Origin: Leucobacter sp042726155
GTDB lineage: Bacteria; Actinomycetota; Actinomycetes; Actinomycetales; Microbacteriaceae
Direction: 5' to 3'
Assembly: GCF_042726155.1 (NCBI RefSeq)
Contig: NZ_JBHXHV010000001.1
Span: 248,001 to 312,000, forward strand
DNA: 64,000 nucleotides
Shown: positions 51,761 to 59,328 of the stretch, piece by piece
How the letters are laid out: the number at the start of each line of letters is the position of its first letter
Position numbering within the stretch: the first letter of the stretch is position 1
Made by a program: the position numbers and the translations under genes
Notes under the pieces: model-generated
What the model was told of the DNA's origin: nothing
The model's database searches: none
What the model saw: only the letters and a program-made list of their open reading frames with translations

Positions 51761-52641
51761 CCGCCGCACGCGACGCCGCACCAGCAGATGGCTTTGCACC
51801 AGCAGAGGGCTTTGACGCGCAGCAGTGCATCGCACCAGCGCGGTTGGGGCGAGCGCCTGAAGACATCGCCATCGCGCTCGACGGCGCGGCCTTCGGCTAC
51901 GACGGTACACCCCGCGTCGAGCGTCTGACTCTCGCGGTTCCCGCTGGCGCGGCCGTCGCACTCATTGGGCCAAACGGCTCGGGCAAGTCAACCCTGCTGC
52001 GCGGTATTTTGGGCCTCGCTGACCTGACGTCGGGCACGATCCGAGTGCTCGGCGAGGCGCCGGATCGCGCACGCAAGCGCATCGGCTCGCTGCCCCAGGC
52101 GGATACGCGCGATGCCACCCTCCCCGTCACACTGCGACAGGTCGTCACGATGGGCCTCTACCGCTCGCGCGGCGCACTACGACCCATCGGTCGCGGTGGT
52201 CACGCGGCGGTCTCGCAGGCGCTCGAGCGTGTGGGTCTCAGCGCGTTTGCTGGCCGCCGCTTCGGCGAGCTCTCGGGGGGTCAGCAGCAGCGCGGCATCC
52301 TTGCGCGCGCACTCGTTTCCGACCCACAACTGCTGTTGCTCGATGAGCCATTCAACGGACTCGATCGCGAGAACCGCGACGTGCTGCTGCGGCTCGTGCG
52401 CGAGCTTCGCGCCGAGGGGCGCACCATCGTCGTCTCGACCCACGATCTCGAGATCGCGCAGGAGGCCTGTTCACACGCGCTGTTGCTCGCCAGCGGTCAC
52501 CACCCGAATCAGCCCGGTCACCCGGCGGCGTTCGGGCCCGTCGCCGAGGCGCTCACACTCGACGCCGTGCAGCACGCGTTCCAAGACACGACCGTCGAAC
52601 TCGATCACCACACCGTGACCACCACTCGGGAGACGGAGTGA
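51757..52641 (+). CDS. Metal ABC importer ATPase (ZnuC type)
   Basis: Protein of 294 residues: Walker A GPNGSGKSTLLRG, signature LSGGQQQRGILARAL, Walker B LLLLDEPFNGLDREN, and H-loop STHDLE. It powers the zinc/manganese-type importer. It has a long N-terminal tail of about 40 residues with a repeated PAxGF motif before the ABC core. It overlaps the binding-protein gene (ATGA) and abuts the first permease (TGATG). Confidence 0.92.
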   Translation: MTAARDAAPADGFAPAEGFDAQQCIAPARLGRAPEDIAIALDGAAFGYDGTPRVERLTLAVPAGAAVALIGPNGSGKSTLLRGILGLADLTSGTIRVLGEAPDRARKRIGSLPQADTRDATLPVTLRQVVTMGLYRSRGALRPIGRGGHAAVSQALERVGLSAFAGRRFGELSGGQQQRGILARALVSDPQLLLLDEPFNGLDRENRDVLLRLVRELRAEGRTIVVSTHDLEIAQEACSHALLLASGHHPNQPGHPAAFGPVAEALTLDAVQHAFQDTTVELDHHTVTTTRETE

Positions 52642-53564
52642 TGTCGGCCGCGCTGACATCTGCCCTGACACCCGCCCTCCACCTCGCGCAGATCGGCTTC
52701 GCGCAGATCAGCCCCCTCGATATCTTCGCGCTGCCGTTCATGTGGCGCGCCCTGCTGACCGTCGCGATCCTCGCGCTCGCCGCGGGCGCCGTCGGGCTGT
52801 TCATCAGTTTTCGCGAGCTTGAGTTTGTGAGCGACGGCCTGGTGCACTCGGTGTTTCCGGGTCTCGTAGTTGGCGCCGCCCTCGGCGGCTCAGCCGGCCT
52901 GTTGCCGGGAGCCGTGATTGCCGCGATTCTCGCCGCCGTGCTGTTCACCGTCATCGAGCACCGCGGAGGCGTCGGCGCCGACGCGGCAATTGCGGTGGTG
53001 CTCACCGGCCTGTTCAGCCTGGGCGTCGTGCTCGTGTCGCGGCAGGAGGGGTACGTGTCTCAGCTGCAAGAGCTGTTGTTCGGCCGCCTGCTCACCGTCA
53101 CCGGGACGCAGCTCTGGCAAATCCTCGTCGTTGCGATTGTCGCCGTTGCGATCGTTGGCTTCACCTGGCGCGCGCAACTCTTCCGTTCCTTTGATGCTGC
53201 GGGCGCAGAGGCCGCAGGGTTCAGACTGCTGCGCGCCGATCTCGCGCTCGGGATCGCCGTGGCGCTGCTCGTGGTGGCGGGTGTGCAGGCGCTCGGCGTG
53301 CTGATGGTGATCGCCCTGCTCACGGTGCCGATGGCGGCGTCACGTCTAGTGACGAGACGCTTCGCCCTGCTGATTCCCATCGCGGTACTGCTGCCGCTCG
53401 CGGCGGGGATTGCCGGGCTCTGGATCTCGTTCGAGTGGTCCGTGTCCCGCGACGCAACCGTGTCGCCGGGCGCAATCGTCGTGCTGCTCCTCGTCGCCGC
53501 ATATGTCGTCGCCGCGCTTGCGCGCGTCGGCGTCACGGCGCTGCGGAGGCCGGGGCGCGCATGA
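52641..53564 (+). CDS. Metal ABC importer permease 1 (ZnuB type)
   Basis: Protein of 307 residues with about eight membrane segments in the ABC-3 family. Features: FALPFMWRALLTVAILALAA, SFRELEFVSDGLVHSVFPGL-like coupling region, and TGLFSLGVVLVSRQEGYVSQ. It forms half of the channel. It starts in the ATPase stop codon (TGATG) and overlaps the second permease. Confidence 0.9.
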   Translation: MSAALTSALTPALHLAQIGFAQISPLDIFALPFMWRALLTVAILALAAGAVGLFISFRELEFVSDGLVHSVFPGLVVGAALGGSAGLLPGAVIAAILAAVLFTVIEHRGGVGADAAIAVVLTGLFSLGVVLVSRQEGYVSQLQELLFGRLLTVTGTQLWQILVVAIVAVAIVGFTWRAQLFRSFDAAGAEAAGFRLLRADLALGIAVALLVVAGVQALGVLMVIALLTVPMAASRLVTRRFALLIPIAVLLPLAAGIAGLWISFEWSVSRDATVSPGAIVVLLLVAAYVVAALARVGVTALRRPGRA

Positions 53565-54355
53565 GCTACTTCACCCTCGCGTCGATCGAGATTGCGCTGC
53601 TCGGACTGCTCTCTGGGGTGGCTGGCACGCTCATCGTGCTGCGCCGGCGATCGTTCTTCGCGGTGGCGCTGAGCCACGCTACCTTCCCCGGCGGTGTCGT
53701 CTTCGCCGTGCTCGGCTGGAATCTGCTCATTGGTCAGGCCCTGTTCGCCGCCGTGCTGGTGCTCGCGATGACCCTGCTCGCGCGCATTCCCGGCCAGGGC
53801 CGACAGGTCACCAGCGGCGTGGTGCTGTCGTTCGGTTTCGCGCTCGGTACGCTGTTGGCCGCGCTGAACCCCGGACTCGGCGTGCCCGTCGAGGCGCTGC
53901 TCGTGGGATCGCCGCTCAGCGTGACGACCGGTGACGTCGCGGCTACAGCTGGGGTGCTCGTCGCCGCACTCGCCTGCGTCGCGGTGTTCGGTCGGCGCAT
54001 CCTGTTTCACACGTTCGACCCCGTCGGGTTTGCCGCAGCGGGCTTCCGCACCTGGCCGATCGAGCTCGCCGTGACCGGCGTGATCGCCGCCTCAGTGGTG
54101 GTGGCGATGCCGGCGGTGGGCGCGATCCTCGGCGTTGCCGTGCTGATTGCCCCGGCTGCGGCCGCCCGGGTACTCACACAGCGGCTCGAGTGGATTCCGC
54201 TGATCGCCGCCGTGCTCGGCATCGGCGGGGGAATCGCCGGATTGTGGATCTCGCGCGAATTCTCGATTGCTGCGGGTGGCTCCGTCGGGCTCGTGCTCAC
54301 CGCGATTTTCCTGATTTGTGCCGCGTTTCGTGCCATCAAGGTGACAGCTCGGTAA
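53561..54355 (+). CDS. Metal ABC importer permease 2 (ZnuB type)
   Basis: Protein of 264 residues in the same ABC-3 family, with FFAVALSHATFPGGVVFAVL and FGFALGTLLAALNPGLGVPV. It differs from permease 1, so the channel is probably a heterodimer, a common but not universal arrangement for ZnuB/MntB systems. I used the ATG at 53561, which overlaps the previous stop; the frame is open earlier, but that extension is the other permease's coding sequence. Confidence 0.9.
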   Translation: MSYFTLASIEIALLGLLSGVAGTLIVLRRRSFFAVALSHATFPGGVVFAVLGWNLLIGQALFAAVLVLAMTLLARIPGQGRQVTSGVVLSFGFALGTLLAALNPGLGVPVEALLVGSPLSVTTGDVAATAGVLVAALACVAVFGRRILFHTFDPVGFAAAGFRTWPIELAVTGVIAASVVVAMPAVGAILGVAVLIAPAAAARVLTQRLEWIPLIAAVLGIGGGIAGLWISREFSIAAGGSVGLVLTAIFLICAAFRAIKVTAR

Positions 54356-54485
54356 CGATTCAGGCATTTGCTTGCGCAGGGGCAACGCCTACCCTTCGCC
54401 ACCCCACGGCGGATGCGAGCAATCCCCTCGTTCATCAGGAATTTCTTATTACATTAACTAAAATTGTGCAGACCGCACAAGGGCT

Positions 54486-54514
54486 TTGATGGGGTTGCGG
54501 AGTGTTTGTACGAT
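54486..54514 (+). promoter_or_regulatory. Probable gluA promoter (leaderless)
   Basis: A -35-like TTGATG (54486-54491) and a -10-like TACGAT (54509-54514) are separated by exactly 17 bases, and the ATG at 54521 lies six bases further. Transcription would start at or next to the ATG. An A+T-rich tract lies upstream (about 54441-54466). Confidence 0.6.
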
Positions 54515-54520
54515 CGCCGT

Positions 54521-55297
54521 ATGGGAGAGACGACAGCGGTCAGAGTGGTCCGCGACGATCGGGAGCCACTCGTCATCATCAATGAAGTAAATAAGCACTA
54601 CGGTGACCTGCACGTATTGAATAACATCAATACACAGGTTGGCCGTGGCGAGGTTGTCGTCGTATTGGGGCCTTCGGGCTCGGGTAAGTCGACGCTGTGC
54701 CGCGCGATCAATCGGCTGGAGACGATTGATTCGGGCACGATCTCGATCGATGGGCAGTCACTGCCAGAAGAGGGGCGAGACCTCGCGACGCTGCGCGCCG
54801 ACGTGGGCATGGTGTTCCAGCAGTTCAACCTGTTTGCGCACAAGACGATTCTGCAGAACGTGACGCTCGGGCCGATGAAGGTCCGTGGGCTGTCGAAGAA
54901 GGATGCGGAAGAGAAGGCGATGGCACTGCTCGAGCGTGTGGGCATCGCGAACCAGGCGCAGAAGTTGCCGTCACAGCTCTCTGGCGGCCAGCAGCAGCGC
55001 GTTGCAATCGCGAGATCACTCGCGATGGATCCGAAGCTCATCCTGCTCGATGAGCCCACCTCGGCGCTCGACCCCGAGATGATCAACGAGGTGCTTGACG
55101 TCATGATCGGGCTCGCGAACGACGGCATGACGATGGTGGCGGTGACGCACGAGATGGGCTTCGCGCGACGCGCCGCTGACCGCATCGTGTTCATGGCCGA
55201 CGGCCAGATCGTCGAGGAGGCGACGCCGGAGCAGTTCTTTAGCGACCCGGCGACCTCGCGGGCCAAAGACTTCCTGTCGAAGATCCTGGGCCACTGA
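54521..55297 (+). CDS. gluA: Glutamate ABC importer ATPase
   Basis: Protein of 258 residues: Walker A GPSGSGKSTLCRAI, signature LSGGQQQRVAIARSL, Walker B LILLDEPTSALDPE, and H-loop VTHEMGFARRAADR. The core is that of polar amino acid ATPases (GluA/GlnQ). The ATG at 54521 has no Shine-Dalgarno but sits six bases after a -10 box, so a leaderless message is likely. It is the first gene of gluABCD, in the same order as Corynebacterium. Confidence 0.93.
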   Translation: MGETTAVRVVRDDREPLVIINEVNKHYGDLHVLNNINTQVGRGEVVVVLGPSGSGKSTLCRAINRLETIDSGTISIDGQSLPEEGRDLATLRADVGMVFQQFNLFAHKTILQNVTLGPMKVRGLSKKDAEEKAMALLERVGIANQAQKLPSQLSGGQQQRVAIARSLAMDPKLILLDEPTSALDPEMINEVLDVMIGLANDGMTMVAVTHEMGFARRAADRIVFMADGQIVEEATPEQFFSDPATSRAKDFLSKILGH

Positions 55298-55386
55298 GTT
55301 ACCTCCATCACCGCAGTTTCACCTGAACTCCCGGGCCCCGCGCCCGGATTGAACCAACACGACTCAACGAAGAGAAAGCAGAAATA

Positions 55387-56268
55387 ATGCGAATCGCCAA
55401 GTATGCAGCAGTGATCGCCGCGGTCGGAGCCCTCGCGCTCTCGGCCTGCGCTTCGGGATCCCCGACCGACTCCGGCTCCGACACGTCCGCCCCCGCCGCG
55501 GCCGAAGACGTCAAGTTCGACGAGGGCACGACGATGGCCAAGCTCAACGAGGCCGGCAAGATCACGATCGGCACCAAGTACGACCAGCCCCTCTTCGGTC
55601 TCATGAACCCGACGACGAACACCCCAGAGGGCTTCGACGTTGAAATGGGCAAGATTATTGCCGCGAAGCTCGGCCTCACCGAGGACCAGATCGTCTGGAA
55701 AGAAGCGGTCTCGGCAAACCGCGAGCCCTTCATCGAGAAGGGTGAGGTCGACCTCGTTATCGCGACGTACACGATCAACGACGACCGCAAGAAGGTCATC
55801 GACTTCGGCGGTCCGTACTACATCGCGGGCCAAGATCTGCTCGTGCTCTCGGGCAACCCCGACGGCATCAAGGGCATCGACGATGTCAAGGGCAAGAAGG
55901 TCTGCTCGGTCACCGGATCGACCTCGGAGGAGAACCTGAAGGCCGCCGACGTCGAGGTGCTCGCAACCGACACATACTCGAACTGCCTGGAGCCACTGCG
56001 CTCGGGTGAGGTCGTCGCGGTCTCGACCGACAACGTGATTCTCGCCGGCCTCGCCGACCAGAACCAGGGCGAATTCGAGGTCGTGGAGAACCCGTTCACC
56101 GAGGAGCCCTACGGCATCGGCCTGAAGAAGGGTGACGATGAGTTCCGCGCCTTCGTGAACGACACGCTCGAAGAGTCGTTCGATGACGGCGACTGGGCAG
56201 CGGCCTGGGAAAAGACCGCCGGCAAGGTGCTGTCGACGCCTGAGCCCCCGACCGTCGACCGCTACTGA
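55387..56268 (+). CDS. gluB: Glutamate ABC importer binding lipoprotein
   Basis: Protein of 293 residues. The signal peptide ends in ALALSACASG (lipobox LSAC), followed by an acidic linker and a type-3 solute-binding domain: KITIGTKYDQPLFGLMNPTT, TPEGFDVEMGKIIAAKLGL and VCSVTGSTSEENLKAADVEV. It captures glutamate or a similar amino acid outside the membrane. GAGAAAGCAG precedes the ATG. It lies between gluA and gluC with a strong hairpin after it. Confidence 0.93.
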   Translation: MRIAKYAAVIAAVGALALSACASGSPTDSGSDTSAPAAAEDVKFDEGTTMAKLNEAGKITIGTKYDQPLFGLMNPTTNTPEGFDVEMGKIIAAKLGLTEDQIVWKEAVSANREPFIEKGEVDLVIATYTINDDRKKVIDFGGPYYIAGQDLLVLSGNPDGIKGIDDVKGKKVCSVTGSTSEENLKAADVEVLATDTYSNCLEPLRSGEVVAVSTDNVILAGLADQNQGEFEVVENPFTEEPYGIGLKKGDDEFRAFVNDTLEESFDDGDWAAAWEKTAGKVLSTPEPPTVDRY

Positions 56269-56317
56269 TTCGGTTCGGTGACTCACCGTTCCTTCCACTC
56301 GTTCGGAACTGAGCTGA

Positions 56318-56345
56318 CCCGGGGGCGGCGCACGCCGCCCCCGGG
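56318..56345 (+). terminator. Hairpin between gluB and gluC (likely partial terminator)
   Basis: Perfect 13-base arms CCCGGGGGCGGCG (56318-56330) and CGCCGCCCCCGGG (56333-56345). There is no T tract. Such structures after a binding-protein gene commonly reduce downstream read-through or protect the upstream mRNA so that binding protein is made in excess. Confidence 0.65.
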
Positions 56346-56372
56346 ATCCGCCCTGAAGAAGGGATCCCGATC

Positions 56373-57023
56373 GTGGATGTCCTGATCGCGAACGCCGGCG
56401 ATATTCTCGCCGGCTTCCTGATGACCTTGAGACTGCTGCTGTTCGGTGGGCTCGGCGCGCTGATTATCGGCCTCGTCGTTGCCGTGCTGCGCATTTGCCC
56501 GGTTGCGTCGCTGCGCGGATTCGCGACGGTGTACACCGAGTTGATTCGCAACGTTCCGCTGACGCTGCTGCTGCTCTTCATGGTGTTCGTGCTGCCACTC
56601 ATCGTCCCCGATAAGCCGCCGTATGCGGTGCTCGCGTCGATCGGACTCGCCGTCTACACGTCGCCGTTCGTCGCCGAGGCCCTCCGCAGCGGCATCAACG
56701 GCGTGCCCGTTGGGCAGGCTGAGGCGGCGCGCTCGATCGGGCTCGGCTTCGGCCAGACGCTCTCTCTCATCGTGCTGCCGCAGGCGCTGCGCATGGTCGT
56801 GCCGCCGCTCATCAACGTGTTCATCGCGCTGACGAAGAACACCTCGGTCGCAGGCGGCTTCTTCGTCGTCGAATTGTTCGCGACTGCGCGGCAGCTCACG
56901 AACAACAATGGCCAGGCGGTGATCCCGATTCTCATCGGCGTTGCTTGCTTCTATCTCCTGATTACCATTCCGCTCGGCCTGATAGCCGGGCAGATCGAGA
57001 AGAAGGTGCGGGTGTTGCGATGA
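56373..57023 (+). CDS. gluC: Glutamate ABC importer permease 1
   Basis: Protein of 216 residues with about five membrane segments and the amino-acid permease coupling loop EALRSGINGVPVGQAEAARS. GTG start with GAAGAAGGG upstream. It overlaps gluD by four bases. Together with GluD it makes the heterodimeric channel. Confidence 0.93.
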   Translation: MDVLIANAGDILAGFLMTLRLLLFGGLGALIIGLVVAVLRICPVASLRGFATVYTELIRNVPLTLLLLFMVFVLPLIVPDKPPYAVLASIGLAVYTSPFVAEALRSGINGVPVGQAEAARSIGLGFGQTLSLIVLPQALRMVVPPLINVFIALTKNTSVAGGFFVVELFATARQLTNNNGQAVIPILIGVACFYLLITIPLGLIAGQIEKKVRVLR

Positions 57024-57961
57024 GTGCGCCAACTGTTCTCTACGATGCTCCCGGGCCGAAGGCACGGGTGCGATCCCGCATCATCTCGGTGGTCGGTGTG
57101 CTCGTTGTCGCCGCCCTGCTCGGGTGGGTGGTGTGGCGCCTCGCGCAGCCGCAGGTCTCCGTCAACGGCAACGAGAACCCGGGCATGTTCGACTCAACGC
57201 GCTGGGACGTGCTCGCGTACGGCGAGGTGTGGCAGTTCATCGGTCGCGGTGTACTAAACACGCTGCGCGCCGCAGCCGTCGCCATGGTCGGCGCTGTGCT
57301 CGTGGGCATGCTTTTCGCCTTTGGACGGTTGGCGACCAATGCGTTCATTCGCGTGCCGACCACGATCATTCTCGAGTTCTTCCGCGGCATGCCCGTGCTG
57401 TTGATGATGCTCTTCATCTTGCTCGTTGCGTCGACCGGCGCGTTCTGGGCTGTGGTCATCGCGCTGATCGTCTACAACGGGGCGATCATCGGCGAGGCGC
57501 TGCGCGCGGGCATCGTCGCGCTGAACAAGGGGCAGCGTGAGGCGGGCCTGTCAATTGGGCTCACACCGATTCGCACGCGGTTGCTGATCGAGTTTCCGCA
57601 GGCGTTCACGCAGATGCTGCCGATCATCATCGCGCAGCTGGTCGTGCTGCTGAAGGACACGTCGCTCGGCTACATCGTCGCCTACTCCGAACTCGCGTCG
57701 ACCGTGAAGCAGGCCAGCACGTTCTACGGCAACCGCTACCTGTTCACGTTCTGGGTGGTCGCGGTAGCGATCTACCTCGCGATCAACCTGACCGTGTCGT
57801 GGCTCGGCCGTCGCGCCGGCCGCATGGCGGCAATGCGCAGCGGCAAGCCCGCGCCCGCGGCGAAGCGCGCGGCAGTGGCTATGGCTGTCGGGGGAGCGGA
57901 GCTTCCGCCGGCTGACGATGGTGGCGGTGTTGGTGGCGTTGGTGGCGGCCACGGCCGGTGA
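57020..57961 (+). CDS. gluD: Glutamate ABC importer permease 2
   Basis: Protein of 313 residues with the same family coupling loop (EALRAGIVALNKGQREAGLS) and five to six membrane segments after an N-terminal helix (ISVVGVLVVAALLGWVVWRL). An extra segment with VNGNENPGMFDSTRWDV follows the first helix, as in actinobacterial GluD. The C-terminus ends in a Gly/Asp-rich tail (DDGGGVGGVGGGHGR). It starts in the gluC stop. Confidence 0.92.
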   Translation: MSAPTVLYDAPGPKARVRSRIISVVGVLVVAALLGWVVWRLAQPQVSVNGNENPGMFDSTRWDVLAYGEVWQFIGRGVLNTLRAAAVAMVGAVLVGMLFAFGRLATNAFIRVPTTIILEFFRGMPVLLMMLFILLVASTGAFWAVVIALIVYNGAIIGEALRAGIVALNKGQREAGLSIGLTPIRTRLLIEFPQAFTQMLPIIIAQLVVLLKDTSLGYIVAYSELASTVKQASTFYGNRYLFTFWVVAVAIYLAINLTVSWLGRRAGRMAAMRSGKPAPAAKRAAVAMAVGGAELPPADDGGGVGGVGGGHGR

Positions 57962-57968
57962 TGATTTT

Positions 57969-59174
57969 GTGACGAGGTCAGTGGCATACTTCGACCCGGC
58001 GTCGGGCGCACGATACGCGCTCGAGCCGGGTCGTTGGCGTTCAGACACCGGCGGCCCGCTGTTGCTTGAATCTGCACGCGGTCTATCGCGATCTGACATT
58101 GATCCGGCCTCGCCTGGCCTGTGGCGATATCGCGCGGCATTTGCGATCGATATCGTCGACCCGATCGTGCTGGGCGAGGGGCGCACGCCGCTCGTGCCGG
58201 GCGTGTGGGGTGCCGGGCGCCCGCTCTGGAAGCTGGAGTGGTGCTCGCCCACGGGCAGCTTCAAGGATCGCGGAGCCAGTGTCATGCTCTCCGCGCTGCG
58301 CCAGCAGGGCGCGACCTCGGTGATTGAAGATAGTTCTGGCAACGGCGGCGCAGCGATTGCCGCGTACGGCGCGGCGGGCGGGCTCGACGTGACCGTGTTC
58401 GCGCCCGAGTCAACGTCTCCCGGGAAACTCGTGCAGTCGCGCGCATACGGTGCGCGAATCGAGCTGGTCGAGGGGCCACGTGTCGCCTCGCAGGAGGCCG
58501 CGATTGCAGCGGCCGAGCGGGGCAATGGCTGGTACGCCAGTCACAACTGGCAGCCGTTCTTTCTCGAGGGGACGAAGACCCTCGCCTACGAGATCTGGGA
58601 GGACCTCGGATTTCGGGCGCCCGACGCGGTGGTCATGCCGGTTGGAGCGGGCAGCAGCTTGCTCGGCTGTGCCTTCGGCTTCCGTGAACTGCTGCGCACG
58701 GGCGCGATCGACCGCCTGCCTCGCCTCTACGCGGCGCAGCCGCGCAACTGCTCGCCGATCGATGCAGCGTTCCACGTGAAACCTGGTGAGGGTTCTCAGG
58801 GTGAGGGTGGTGCCGGTGCCGGTGCTGACGCTGGTGCTGACGTAGGTGTTGACGCGGGTGCCGGTGCGCGCGAGCGCGCGGCCCGGCGTGCCGTGCTCCC
58901 GACGATTGCCGAGGGAACCGCCATCGCGCACCCGCTCCGTCTCAACGTGATACTCGAAGCAGTGCGCGAAAGCGGCGGCGGAACAGTGGCCATTTCCGAG
59001 GACGGCATTCGCGCGGCCCACGCCGACCTTGCCGCCCGCGGACTCTTCGCAGAACCCACGAGTGCGACCGCGGCCGCCGCCTACGGCGACCTCGTCGATC
59101 GAGGCGTGATCGGCACCACCGAAACTACGGTGGTGCTCCTGACGGGCTCGGGCCTCAAGGCCTCGCTGGCCTAG
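57969..59174 (+). CDS. Threonine synthase-like PLP enzyme (fold type II)
   Basis: Protein of about 401 residues. The PLP lysine lies in SPTGSFKDRGASVMLSAL, with the phosphate-binding DSSGNGGAAIAAYG, and the C-terminal GLFAEPTSATAAAAYGD and LLTGSGLKAS. This matches threonine synthase and related lyases, but the N-terminus (ARYALEPGRW) lacks zinc-type cysteines. Five 12-base repeats (58809-58868) insert a Gly/Ala/Asp run at about residues 280-300. GTG at 57969, eight bases after the gluD stop, suggests coupling to the glutamate operon. Exact reaction unknown. Confidence 0.8.
   Translation: MTRSVAYFDPASGARYALEPGRWRSDTGGPLLLESARGLSRSDIDPASPGLWRYRAAFAIDIVDPIVLGEGRTPLVPGVWGAGRPLWKLEWCSPTGSFKDRGASVMLSALRQQGATSVIEDSSGNGGAAIAAYGAAGGLDVTVFAPESTSPGKLVQSRAYGARIELVEGPRVASQEAAIAAAERGNGWYASHNWQPFFLEGTKTLAYEIWEDLGFRAPDAVVMPVGAGSSLLGCAFGFRELLRTGAIDRLPRLYAAQPRNCSPIDAAFHVKPGEGSQGEGGAGAGADAGADVGVDAGAGARERAARRAVLPTIAEGTAIAHPLRLNVILEAVRESGGGTVAISEDGIRAAHADLAARGLFAEPTSATAAAAYGDLVDRGVIGTTETTVVLLTGSGLKASLA
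58809..58868 (+). repeat. In-frame 12-base tandem repeat (x5) in the PLP-enzyme gene
   Basis: Units GGTGCCGGTGCC, GGTGCTGACGCT, GGTGCTGACGTA, GGTGTTGACGCG and GGTGCCGGTGCG encode alternating Gly-Ala/Val and Ala/Asp residues. The insert interrupts the otherwise normal PLP-enzyme fold between IDAAFHV and RAVLPTIAEG. Confidence 0.85.
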
Positions 59175-59220
59175 CGCGGGCGCCCCGCGCCCCGCGCCGC
59201 GCCCGCGCCGCGCCGCGCCA

Positions 59221-59301
59221 CCGAACACGAGGGTCCCCACCGAAAACGAGCCCAAAAGTGGGGGTAATTGGCTCGGTCTCGGTAGAAACCCTCGCGCTCG
59301 G
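59221..59301. repeat. Dispersed intergenic hairpin with two-tier stem
   Basis: Outer arms 59221-59234 and 59288-59301 pair at 12 of 14; inner arms 59239-59252 and 59270-59283 pair at 12 of 14. CTCGCGCTCGGCGGG on the right is shared with the element at 44016-44110. It lies between convergent genes and can serve as a terminator, without a T tract. Confidence 0.7.
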
Positions 59302-59328
59302 CGGGCACGTGGGCGAGCGCCCGCGGGC

